A stretch of 10,180 nt of DNA from Pontiella sp. (GTDB lineage: Bacteria; Verrucomicrobiota; Kiritimatiellia; Kiritimatiellales; Pontiellaceae). The stretch covers positions 1 to 10,180 of the forward strand of contig JAOZKS010000019.1 of NCBI GenBank assembly GCA_029935255.1, written 5' to 3'. Made by a program: the position numbers and the translations under genes. Of the stretch, positions 1-6,919 are shown piece by piece. Below the pieces are notes generated by a model. The model made no database searches, was not told the DNA's origin, and worked only from the letters and a program-made list of their open reading frames with translations. Position 1 is the first letter of the stretch. Each line of letters starts with the position of its first letter.

Positions 1-215
1 TCGATTTTGCTGATATTTCCAACATCAGCAAATCCAATGGGGCAGGCACCGCAACGGCCGCCGCATTCCTTCAGGAATTCGTGCCTGAAGATATTCCGTG
101 GGCACATATCGACATTGCAGGCACGGCATGGCTCGAATCCGACAAACCGTACCAAGCCCCCGGTGCCACACTCTTTGGTGCGCGCCTACTGGCACAGTGG
201 GTTAATTCCCTCTAG
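1..215 (+). CDS. pepA: Leucyl aminopeptidase (M17 family), C-terminal part
   Basis: This is a partial gene: the reading frame is open from the left edge (first full codon at 3) and stops with TAG at 213-215, leaving 70 residues. The peptide matches the C-terminal end of the M17 leucyl aminopeptidase catalytic domain. It has a small-residue helix (GAGTATAAAFLQEFV), then the WAHIDIAGTAW block, then GATLFGARLL near the terminus. M17 enzymes are cytoplasmic hexameric metallopeptidases that remove N-terminal residues from peptides with two metal ions. The metal ligands and the NTDAEGRL signature lie upstream of this window, so catalytic integrity cannot be judged here. The next gene starts 13 bp after the stop on the same strand, so co-transcription is likely. 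PepA in some bacteria also binds DNA; nothing here speaks to that. Confidence 0.9.
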   Translation, partial: DFADISNISKSNGAGTATAAAFLQEFVPEDIPWAHIDIAGTAWLESDKPYQAPGATLFGARLLAQWVNSL

Positions 216-228
216 AAAGCAGAGGCTC

Positions 229-756
229 ATGGATTGGCAATCGTTCGGTGCGATTTTTCTCTATATCCTCGCTGCATTAATTTGCATCGGTGGGTTGCTG
301 ATGTCGTGCATCTCCCTATCCGGCACTTGGGCTGTTTTTCTGGCCACCGGCTTGGTGGCATGGATGCGCTGGCCCGAATTCCCCGGCATTAGGACCCTCG
401 TCGTTTTCCTGATCTTGTGCATGGGTGTCGAAGTTCTCGAAGCCCTCGCCGGGGCATGGGGAGTGCAGAAGCGCGGAGGATCGAAAGCCGCAGGATGGGC
501 CGCGCTCGGCGGTGGATTTCTCGGCATGGTTTTCGGCACATTCATCCCGATTCCAATCGTCGGAACCCTGCTGGGAATGGTTGCCGGCAGCTTTGCATGC
601 GCATTCCTCGTTGAACATTCAAAAATGAAAAAGGCCGACCACGCGGCGCACATCGCTTTTGGTGCAGTCATCGCCCGGCTCAGCGTAATTCTCCTTAAAG
701 TCGGCATTACCCTTGCCATGATTATCGCACTCGTTAGCGGAATTTTCATCGGATGA
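229..756 (+). CDS. DUF456 family integral membrane protein
   Basis: This encodes a 175-residue hydrophobic protein of the DUF456 (PF04306) type; the function of the family is unknown. Hydrophobic segments lie at about residues 6-28, 32-47, 56-75, 88-128 (glycine-rich, probably two passes around the FIPIPIVGTLLG turn) and 148-174. The glycine-rich GGGFLGMVFG...PIPIVGTLLG...AGSFACAFLVE stretch followed by a charged segment and a final helix is typical of the family. I chose ATG 229 because the open frame upstream of it runs through the aminopeptidase end and looks non-coding, and because AGAGG lies at 221-225, although its spacing is short. The stop overlaps the start of the next gene by 4 bp, so the two are probably translationally coupled. 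Confidence 0.85.
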   Translation: MDWQSFGAIFLYILAALICIGGLLMSCISLSGTWAVFLATGLVAWMRWPEFPGIRTLVVFLILCMGVEVLEALAGAWGVQKRGGSKAAGWAALGGGFLGMVFGTFIPIPIVGTLLGMVAGSFACAFLVEHSKMKKADHAAHIAFGAVIARLSVILLKVGITLAMIIALVSGIFIG

Positions 757-1832
757 AATCGATCGCCTATTACATCACCGCTCACGGCTACGGCCACGGC
801 ACCCGGTCATGCGACATCATCAACGCGCTCCATTCCGCCGCGCCCGGCACTGAAATCCTAGTAAAATCCGACCTTCCCCCAACCTTTCTTCAACAACGCC
901 TTCCTCCTGAAACTACACTTATTCCCGGAGCCTTCGATGTGGGCCTCATCCAAAAAGATTCAATCCTTGTGGATTTGGAAGCCTCGCTCAAAGCCATCAG
1001 GAAAGTCTATTCGCAGGAAGATCAGTTGATTCAACAGGAAGTCGACTTCATCCGTCGGCAAAACATCGGAGTGGTCGTCGCCGACATTCCCGCCATTCCG
1101 CTGGCCGCTGCCAAACAAGCCGGAGTTCCGGCCATTGCAACGGGAAACTTTGGCTGGGACTGGATCTACTCCGACTTTGTAAAATTCGATCCGGAGTGGC
1201 AACCGATCGTCGATCGGTTCAGATCTGTCTACGAACAAACCGACCTACTTCTGCGCCAACCCTTCGCCGAACCCATGGCCGCCTTTCCCGAAATCGTTGA
1301 TTTGCCATTGCTTGCAAAACCCGGCAACAACCTCCGAAGCAAACTTGCCGAAACAAGCGGTGCGGACCCCAAGAGTAAATGGGTATTGCTATCATTCACA
1401 TCGCTCAACCTAAGCCATCAGGCCCTCGAAAAACTTTCCCGATTGGATGGATATGAACTTTTCTCGGTCGAGCCCCTTGACTGGCCGCATTCCTGTGTCA
1501 AATGCATCCGCCGATCAGTCGCTTCCTTTTCCGACATTCTGGCCTCCATGGATGAGGTCGTAACCAAACCCGGATTCGGCATCATTTCCGACTGCATTGC
1601 CAACGACAAGCCCATCATCTATGCGGATCGCGAGCACTTCCTTGAATATGCCGTACTTGTGGAAAGCATCAATACCTATTGCCGCAGCGCCTTCATCCCA
1701 GCCACCGAACTCTATGCCGGAAAACTGGAGCGTGCATTGAAAACCATTGAATCCGCCCCCAGCCCACCCAAGCAAATGCCTCGGGGCGGCGCAGAACTCG
1801 CCGCCCGCGAAATCCTCAAGAAACTCAACTGA
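753..1832 (+). CDS. GT-B fold glycosyltransferase-like protein (MurG / L-arabinokinase N-terminal-like)
   Basis: This encodes a 359-residue soluble protein with the two-Rossmann layout of GT-B glycosyltransferases. Residues 5-18 (AYYITAHGYGHGTR) match the N-terminal HG(F/Y)GHxTR loop found in MurG-like transferases and in the N-terminal domain of plant and bacterial L-arabinokinases. Residues 271-276 (TKPGFG) with the following SDCIANDKPIIYADREHFLEY form the usual C-terminal donor-binding region: a glycine turn, an acidic/Ser helix and an Arg-Glu-His-Phe-x-Glu motif. No kinase (GHMP) domain follows, so it is not a full arabinokinase. The donor and acceptor sugars cannot be read from the sequence. 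The start ATG overlaps the preceding stop (ATGA) and no separate ribosome-binding site is evident, consistent with translational coupling to the DUF456 gene. No membrane segment is seen. Confidence 0.75.
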   Translation: MKSIAYYITAHGYGHGTRSCDIINALHSAAPGTEILVKSDLPPTFLQQRLPPETTLIPGAFDVGLIQKDSILVDLEASLKAIRKVYSQEDQLIQQEVDFIRRQNIGVVVADIPAIPLAAAKQAGVPAIATGNFGWDWIYSDFVKFDPEWQPIVDRFRSVYEQTDLLLRQPFAEPMAAFPEIVDLPLLAKPGNNLRSKLAETSGADPKSKWVLLSFTSLNLSHQALEKLSRLDGYELFSVEPLDWPHSCVKCIRRSVASFSDILASMDEVVTKPGFGIISDCIANDKPIIYADREHFLEYAVLVESINTYCRSAFIPATELYAGKLERALKTIESAPSPPKQMPRGGAELAAREILKKLN

Positions 1833-1898
1833 ACCCTACGCTTCTGCCTACAAACCCTTAACGGGGTGCCAATCGATTCAAAGCGCATATCCCGAGAA

Positions 1899-4082
1899 TC
1901 AGGCCTTGGCAACGGATTTATCGTCGTAGACCTTGATCGTATCATATTGCGTGGTTCGCTGCGCCGGAATCCATCCCGCCTCGCGAATGAGATGAAGCAC
2001 CAGATCTTCATCAACCTGATAGTTCACTCCGGTTGCACTCACCACTTCTTCGGTCATCAGCACGCCGCCATAGTCATCGGCACCGAACTGGAGCGCCAAC
2101 TGGGATACGTCAGGGCCTTCGGTAACCCATCCCGCCTGAAGATGCGGCACATTGTCGAGAATGATGCGTGCCATGGCAATGAGCCTGAGGTAATCGACGC
2201 CGTTTTGAAAACGGGGGCAGTCAAGGTCGGTCATGTCTGGAGAGAAGCTCCATGGAATGAACGCTGTAAAGCCACCGGTTCGATCCTGCAGGTCGCGAAC
2301 CTTCATCAAATGCTCAATGCGCTGTTCCGTGGTTTCGCCAAATCCATACACCATGGTAGCGGTGGTCTTCATGCCGATTCCGTGCGCGTCTTCCATGAGA
2401 TCCAACCAGGCCTTGGAGCGCGTTTTTTTCGGGCTGATCTGCTTGCGGATGTCATCCACCAGAATTTCCGCCCCGCCGCCGGGTAATGATTGCAGGCCTG
2501 CATCTTTCAAGCGCTGAAGGCATTCTTTGATGCTGATGTGCTCCATGGCCGCGATGAATTCGATTTCCGTGGGCGACAGGGAATGAATCCATATATCGAC
2601 GTTGTCGCGAATCCCGGATAGACAGGCCTCGTAGTAGTCGATTTTCAAATCGGGATTCAATCCGCCTTGGATTAAAATCTGGGTGGCACCGGCTTCGGCA
2701 GCCTGTTTAACCTCAGCCACAATTTCGTCCGGGCTGCGGGCATAGGCCTTCCCGCTCTCCGGCTTGGTGTAGAAGGCGCAGAATTTACAATCGACCACGC
2801 AAACGTTGGTTGTATTGAGGTTCTTGTCGAAAACGTAGGTCGCCAAGTCGCCGGGAACAGCCTTACACCGCCGAATATTCGCCACGCGGCCCAATTCCTG
2901 AAAAGGGGCCTCATTATAGATAATCGCTGCATCTTCCGCAGTGATACGCCCCCCCGCTTCGACGCGGTCGAGAATGGTTTTCCAGCGACGGGAACCCACT
3001 GCGGCCGCCGGAAATGCCTTAACCTCGGGTTGCCCATCAACCTGCGCATAGACACTGTTGGTCAAAACCGGTGTATGCCCGAGGTTGGAAAGAAAATCCT
3101 CCATTTCTTCCGCAGTAAAGAACTTTTGGCTCTGCGGTGCGCCCCCCTCCTTGGCAATACGCTCTTCCAGGCTGGTTCCGCCAATGTCATCAACACCACT
3201 ATGGGTCAGCACACCGAGCAGTTTACGATCCATATAGTTCACCAGCATGCGAACGTGCGGGAAGTTGTCGAGGTAGATTCGGGTAATGGCGGCCACGCGA
3301 ACCTGGCGATCGCCGGACGGGCCGTATTTCAATCCGAGCGAAGTTCCGTTGGTCTGGAACGGGAGCGGAATGGCGGCCTGAAAACCGCCGGTTTCATCCT
3401 GTAGTTCGCGCAAACGTGAAAGATGATCGATCAGATGCCAATCCTTTTCAATATGGCCAAACAACATCGTTGCATTGGTGGGAATTCCCAATTTGTGCGC
3501 CTCGCGGTGCACATCAAGCCACTGTTGGGCCAGGATTTTGGTGGTCGCGATTTTCTTGCGGATATCCGCGTGGAAGATTTCCGCCCCACCGCCGGAGATG
3601 GAACCGAAGCCACTCGCCTTCAACCGTTCGAGCGTTTCACGAATCGAGAGGCCTGCATTGCCCGCAATCCAATGGATTTCCACCGCCGTCATCCCTTGCA
3701 GCAGGACTCCGGGAAGCATTTCGCGGGAGAGGGAAAACAGCTTTTCGTAGTATTCGATGTCGAGTTCCGGAATCATGCCGCCCACAATATGCAGATCGGT
3801 CAGATTCCAGTTCTGAGCCCGTTCCAGATTTTTCCGGGCATCATCGAGCGTGGTAATGTAGGCATCTTTCGCCCCCTCGGGGCGCCAGAACGAACAGAGA
3901 TTACACTTTACCACACAGAGGTTCGTTGGGTTTAAATTATGGCTGTGGACATAATAGGTTTTGTTGCCATGCCGCGCCTTGCGAATCGCATCCGCCTGGG
4001 CCATTAATTCAGCCGTAGGCATGTTCTGGAGCAGGTCCAGTGCCTCGGCATCCGTGATGCGTTTTTGGGTAAATTCACTCAT
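1899..4082 (-). CDS. mqnE-mqnC: Fused aminofutalosine synthase / cyclic dehypoxanthinyl futalosine synthase (MqnE-MqnC)
   Basis: This encodes a 727-residue protein made of two tandem radical SAM enzymes of the futalosine route to menaquinone. Residues 1 to ~345 resemble MqnE, which joins SAM's adenosyl moiety to 3-[(1-carboxyvinyl)oxy]benzoate to give aminofutalosine. Seen there are HNLNPTNLC with cluster cysteines C56, C60 and C63, SISGGGAEIF (161-170), the MLFGHIE block (206-212) and LQDETGGFQAAIPL (227-240). Residues ~365-727 resemble MqnC, which cyclises dehypoxanthine futalosine. Seen there are NTTNVC with C428, C432 and C435, LIQGGLNP (470-477), LPGGGAEIL (533-541) and LQDRTGGFTAFIPW (598-611). 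The two halves are homologous but clearly diverged, so this is not a recent tandem duplication. I prefer ATG 4082 (MSEFTQ...) over an in-frame TTG at 4100 because GAGAGG lies at 4098-4093, 10 nt upstream. The separate genes usually each encode about 360-380 residues, so both domains look full length. No other mqn gene is in the window. Confidence 0.9.
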   Translation of the reverse strand: MSEFTQKRITDAEALDLLQNMPTAELMAQADAIRKARHGNKTYYVHSHNLNPTNLCVVKCNLCSFWRPEGAKDAYITTLDDARKNLERAQNWNLTDLHIVGGMIPELDIEYYEKLFSLSREMLPGVLLQGMTAVEIHWIAGNAGLSIRETLERLKASGFGSISGGGAEIFHADIRKKIATTKILAQQWLDVHREAHKLGIPTNATMLFGHIEKDWHLIDHLSRLRELQDETGGFQAAIPLPFQTNGTSLGLKYGPSGDRQVRVAAITRIYLDNFPHVRMLVNYMDRKLLGVLTHSGVDDIGGTSLEERIAKEGGAPQSQKFFTAEEMEDFLSNLGHTPVLTNSVYAQVDGQPEVKAFPAAAVGSRRWKTILDRVEAGGRITAEDAAIIYNEAPFQELGRVANIRRCKAVPGDLATYVFDKNLNTTNVCVVDCKFCAFYTKPESGKAYARSPDEIVAEVKQAAEAGATQILIQGGLNPDLKIDYYEACLSGIRDNVDIWIHSLSPTEIEFIAAMEHISIKECLQRLKDAGLQSLPGGGAEILVDDIRKQISPKKTRSKAWLDLMEDAHGIGMKTTATMVYGFGETTEQRIEHLMKVRDLQDRTGGFTAFIPWSFSPDMTDLDCPRFQNGVDYLRLIAMARIILDNVPHLQAGWVTEGPDVSQLALQFGADDYGGVLMTEEVVSATGVNYQVDEDLVLHLIREAGWIPAQRTTQYDTIKVYDDKSVAKA

Positions 4083-4115
4083 CGAAATACTGCCTCTCAA
4101 TTAATTGGCGATAAT

Positions 4116-4142
4116 GTGGAATAGGTTTACTTGGATTTCCAC
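4116..4142. other. Inverted repeat in the helicase / mqnE-mqnC gap
   Basis: Perfect 6-bp arms GTGGAA (4116-4121) and TTCCAC (4137-4142) are separated by 15 nt, midway between the helicase stop and the ribosome-binding site of the fused mqn gene. No T-run follows on either strand, so it is not a convincing intrinsic terminator. It could be an operator or an RNA structure in the leader of the mqn transcript, or chance. Confidence 0.25.
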
Positions 4143-4158
4143 CACAAAAGCGGAGAAC

Positions 4159-5295
4159 CTACGCTTCGACGGCATAAATCTGGCCGTCGCTGATGATGGC
4201 CTCGACCATTTCGAGGCCGAGATCGGCTTCGTAACGTTTTACCAAGCGGGTTTCCTGTTGGGTCATAAGCGAAATTGCGAAGCCCTCCTCTCCGGCTCGG
4301 CCGGTGCGTCCGGCGCGGTGGAGGTAGTCTTTGCTATCGGAGGGGACATCGTAGTTGAAGATGTGGGTCACCCCTTTGATGTCGAGTCCGCGGGCGGCGA
4401 CATCGGATGCAATCAGGACGCCGACCTTTCCGCTGCGGATATCGTCCATTGCCTTCTTGCGCTCCAGCTTTCCATGTGTGCCATGGATATCGGCGACGGG
4501 GATTCCGTAGTGCACCATTTTGGACTTCACCAGCTCGGCATCCTTGTTGCGATGCACGAATACAATGGCACGTTCCGGATCGACGGCCCTAACCAACCGC
4601 CGCAAGAGATCGGCTTTGCTGCGTTCCTCTCCCACAAAGTAAACGTGTTGAATATCGGCATTGACCTTGTTGGCTCCGGCGGAAAGAAATTTGAGGTGCG
4701 GGGCAAGTTGCTGCGCTTCGGCCGAGCTGGCCTTTTGCTCGGTGGCTGAAACAAAAACCCATTGCGGAGTGGATGGCAGGGTGCCACCAATATCATGAAT
4801 GGTTTCCAGCGAAGCTCCGGTCAGCATCCGATCAGCTTCATCGACCACGAGAGTCTCAACCTTTGGAACTTTCAGTTTCTTCATCCGGATCAATTCAAGA
4901 ATTCGTCCAGCGGAACCCACGATCAGCTGCGGTTTCCTTTTTAGTTTTTCGAGTTGCCGCTTTGTGCTCGCTCCACCGATGAGAAGGAGCGATTTGACAG
5001 GAACGCCTGAGTTTTGCGCTAGACGCAGTGCCTGTTGGTGGATCTGCGAGGCCAGTTCATGGGTCGGCGCAAGAACGACAGCCTGCGCATTGAGAACGGA
5101 CGGATCTATTTTTCCAAAGATGGGAAGGAGGTAGGCCAATGTTTTCCCGGTTCCGGTCTGGGCAGAGACATACGCATTCGACCCGTCAATCAACGCAGGA
5201 ATCGCTTCGGACTGGATGGGCATGGGCGTGGTGATGCCTTCTTTTTCCAGTGCCTGAATAAACGCATCAGATATGCCAAGGTCTGTAAAATTCAT
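4159..5295 (-). CDS. DEAD-box ATP-dependent RNA helicase, minimal two-domain form
   Basis: This encodes a 378-residue cytoplasmic protein consisting of the two RecA-like helicase domains and almost nothing else. In order: F3 and PIQSEAIP (26-33) form the Q motif, AQTGTGKT (45-52) is the Walker A motif, PTHELA (77-82) is motif Ia, DEAD (152-155) is motif II, SAT (183-185) is motif III, IVFVHR (244-249) is motif IV, ARGLDI (301-306) is motif V and HRAGRTGR (326-333) is motif VI. ATPase and RNA-binding residues are therefore intact, so it should remodel RNA or ribonucleoprotein. Two motifs are off-consensus: Ia has His where PTRELA is usual, and the TPGR motif (Ib) reads GSAGR (127-131). There is no basic C-terminal tail or RNA-binding domain like those of DeaD or DbpA, so I do not assign a specific family name. 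The start ATG 5295 is 10 bp after the stop of the upstream same-strand gene, with AGGT just before it. Confidence 0.92.
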   Translation of the reverse strand: MNFTDLGISDAFIQALEKEGITTPMPIQSEAIPALIDGSNAYVSAQTGTGKTLAYLLPIFGKIDPSVLNAQAVVLAPTHELASQIHQQALRLAQNSGVPVKSLLLIGGASTKRQLEKLKRKPQLIVGSAGRILELIRMKKLKVPKVETLVVDEADRMLTGASLETIHDIGGTLPSTPQWVFVSATEQKASSAEAQQLAPHLKFLSAGANKVNADIQHVYFVGEERSKADLLRRLVRAVDPERAIVFVHRNKDAELVKSKMVHYGIPVADIHGTHGKLERKKAMDDIRSGKVGVLIASDVAARGLDIKGVTHIFNYDVPSDSKDYLHRAGRTGRAGEEGFAISLMTQQETRLVKRYEADLGLEMVEAIISDGQIYAVEA

Positions 5296-5305
5296 ATCAA
5301 CCTAT

Positions 5306-5998
5306 TTAGGCGGAGATGGCTAAATTTTCCGAAACAGCGACGTTGAGCTGAGTCGCGGGTTGGGGAGAAAATGTGAATTCAATATTTTCGACTCCAAAAG
5401 CGTGACTGATGGATTCGAGCGTCGACTTGGCGGACTTCTGCACTTCGGATTGAATGTTGTTGATCAGCTCCAAGGCCTGTTTTTCGGCATGCCCTTTTGC
5501 GGCATCGATGAGTTTATTTTTGTCGTCCTCGGAGAAGCCGCCGGCAAGAAATCCGTTCAGGAGATCCGGCAGCAACCAAGGGAGCAGTTTGGAACCTTGC
5601 TCGTCGTAGAAGCGGATGTCGCGGATGTGTACCTCGTAATCGCACGGCGGCATGGTGATGGCGTAGGACGACTCGCCCTTTTCAGCAATCTCAAAAAGCG
5701 GGCTTTGCAGATTGTAGCGAAAGTCGATAACGAATTCGAAGATCATGGCCATCTTCTTCTTGCTCAGCACCCAGCTGAGATAGCGCGTTCCGATTTCGCC
5801 CCAAGTATGGTCTGTTTCGGTGACGATCTCCTTGGTCATGACCTTATAGGCCGAAAGCTGGCCGATCGCGCGTAACTGTTCGATGCTGGAAAAAATGCGT
5901 ATCTCTTTGGCGGGTTTGTTCTTTTTCAGCTTGAGCCAAAACCACAATGCAGCCACCACAACAAGCGAAACCACCATACCGATAAAAAATTCATTCAT
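5306..5998 (-). CDS. Membrane-anchored DUF4230-like protein
   Basis: This encodes a 230-residue protein with one N-terminal transmembrane helix (about residues 5-23) followed by a basic stop-transfer stretch (KLKKNKPAK). The rest is a mainly soluble domain. Residues ~40-180 resemble DUF4230 (PF14014): SIEQLRAIGQLSAYKVMTKEIV, then a hydrophobic strand (MAMIFEFVIDFRYNL), a predicted beta segment ending in ITMPPCDYEVHI, and a late alpha-helical segment (DAAKGHAEKQALELINNIQSEVQ). The function of the family is unknown. I chose ATG 5998 over the in-frame ATG 6004 because GAGG at 6010-6007 is 8 nt from the former and only 2 nt from the latter. The helicase gene begins 10 bp downstream, so the two are probably one transcript. 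The family assignment rests on pattern recognition only. Confidence 0.65.
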   Translation of the reverse strand: MNEFFIGMVVSLVVVAALWFWLKLKKNKPAKEIRIFSSIEQLRAIGQLSAYKVMTKEIVTETDHTWGEIGTRYLSWVLSKKKMAMIFEFVIDFRYNLQSPLFEIAEKGESSYAITMPPCDYEVHIRDIRFYDEQGSKLLPWLLPDLLNGFLAGGFSEDDKNKLIDAAKGHAEKQALELINNIQSEVQKSAKSTLESISHAFGVENIEFTFSPQPATQLNVAVSENLAISA

Positions 5999-6052
5999 AA
6001 CCATTACCTCATTTCGTTGAAATGCTATCCATCCCGCCCCTTCAAGTACAGG

Positions 6053-6077
6053 CTATTTTCCCCGCTCGGAGAAATAG
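6053..6077. other. Imperfect hairpin between the EEP and DUF4230-like genes
   Basis: CTATTTTCC (6053-6061) can pair with GGAGAAATAG (6068-6077) with one bulged base, leaving a 6-nt loop (CCGCTC). It sits in the 94-bp gap between two same-strand genes. No T-run follows in the direction of transcription, so it is not a canonical Rho-independent terminator. It may be an RNA-processing or stability element, or a weak terminator. Confidence 0.3.
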
Positions 6078-6092
6078 ATCCAAGCCTTCCGT

Positions 6093-6830
6093 CTATGATT
6101 CGGGTTCGAGCACTTCGAAGTCGATGATGAGCGGAAGATGATCCGAGAGTTGAACGTCCGGCATCCAAAACTTGTTCACCTTGATTTCCGGGCTATGCAG
6201 AATAAAATCGAGGTTCTTTTTGGGATTATGGCTCGGGAAGGAGGGTTGCATATCCTTATCGGCATTCTTCAGGCCACTGGCGGACATCAATAGCTGGATC
6301 TCCTTTTCACCCATGAAGGCGTTGAAATCGCCGGCAAGAATATAGGGGCGCTTGGTTTCCTTTACCAAATGGTAGAGATGCAGAATCTGTTCCTGCCGCG
6401 CTTTGTAGCTCAGCGCCAAATGAACGAGAAAAAATGTAATCTTTTCGAGCTCCAGTTCGATGACGAGTTTTTTCATGCCCCGGTCGAAATAGTGGAATTT
6501 CTCGCCGTGAATGGTGTCCTTCGCAAGAAAGGCGTTGCCCTGATTATTATAGATTGGAATTCGCTGCCAGCGGGAACCGGCTCCGTATTTGGATCGGTAG
6601 CTATGAAAATGCCCCAGCACTTCGGCCATCTTTTCCGGTTGGCTCTTTTTTCTGGATCGATAGGATCCATTATCCACTTCAATCAACCCGATAACATCCG
6701 GATCAAGATTACGAACAAACTCGGTGATTTCATCCAGATGGTCGTGGGTTCGGCCCAGCATTCCGAGTAGGGAAAATTTGCGCTGGTTCCCGTGGGTGGC
6801 GTAGCAAATATTGTATAGTAGAAATCTCAT
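6093..6830 (-). CDS. Endonuclease/exonuclease/phosphatase (EEP) superfamily hydrolase
   Basis: This encodes a 245-residue single-domain metal-dependent phosphoesterase. The superfamily's catalytic residues are in order: N7 (LLYNICY), E51 (GLIEVD, the metal-binding Glu), H137 (FFLVHLAL), D168 and N170 (AGDFNAF), D208 (NLDFIL) and the C-terminal D230-H231 (LSDHLP). There is no signal peptide or membrane segment, so it is predicted to be cytoplasmic. Superfamily members cleave DNA, RNA, inositol phosphates or sphingomyelin; the substrate cannot be inferred from these motifs. The protein is short and lacks extra DNA-binding insertions, which makes it unlike exonuclease III. It is divergent from the cardiolipin synthase gene with an 89-bp shared upstream region. 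There is no clear Shine-Dalgarno sequence before ATG 6830; see the promoter candidate immediately upstream. Confidence 0.87.
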   Translation of the reverse strand: MRFLLYNICYATHGNQRKFSLLGMLGRTHDHLDEITEFVRNLDPDVIGLIEVDNGSYRSRKKSQPEKMAEVLGHFHSYRSKYGAGSRWQRIPIYNNQGNAFLAKDTIHGEKFHYFDRGMKKLVIELELEKITFFLVHLALSYKARQEQILHLYHLVKETKRPYILAGDFNAFMGEKEIQLLMSASGLKNADKDMQPSFPSHNPKKNLDFILHSPEIKVNKFWMPDVQLSDHLPLIIDFEVLEPES

Positions 6831-6836
6831 TGGCTT

Positions 6837-6864
6837 AATTTAGTTCGTTTGGGGCGAATGACAA
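6837..6864 (-). promoter_or_regulatory. Candidate sigma70-type promoter for the EEP gene, possibly leaderless
   Basis: Reading the minus strand, TTGTCA (6864-6859, 5 of 6 matches to TTGACA) is followed after 16 nt by TAAATT (6842-6837, 4 of 6 matches to TATAAT). Only six bases separate the -10 element from ATG 6830, so transcription would start at or next to the start codon. This fits the lack of a Shine-Dalgarno sequence for this gene. It is a pattern match only. Confidence 0.35.
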
Positions 6865-6919
6865 TACTTCCCGCTCATTTTCCTATTCTTTCACGCACCA
6901 TGTTTGTAGCATATTCCTT

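Noticed and set aside
7..228. N-terminal extension of the DUF456 frame back to ATG 7
   Set aside because: This part overlaps the aminopeptidase end in another frame, and its translation is low-complexity and unlike a protein; ATG 229 starts directly at the membrane domain.
261..797. 178-codon minus-strand open frame
   Set aside because: It lies opposite the DUF456 gene and shows no domain, signal or ribosome-binding site.
1833..1898. Terminator between the convergent glycosyltransferase and mqn genes
   Set aside because: Only a 4-bp ACCC/GGGT stem is visible and no T-run follows.
1866..2486. 206-codon plus-strand open frame
   Set aside because: It is antisense to the MqnC half of the fusion gene, whose motifs are unambiguous; the plus-strand translation shows no recognisable domain.
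1899..4082. CofG-CofH (F420 FO synthase) fusion as an alternative identity
   Set aside because: FO synthase is also a two-domain radical SAM protein, so I considered it. However, both halves carry the GGGAEI and LQDxTGGF blocks of MqnE/MqnC, and the second half has the MqnC-type TGGFTAFIPW block. A profile search would settle this.
4105..4749. 214-codon plus-strand open frame
   Set aside because: It is antisense to the helicase, which carries all the family motifs; long antisense frames are expected at this GC content.
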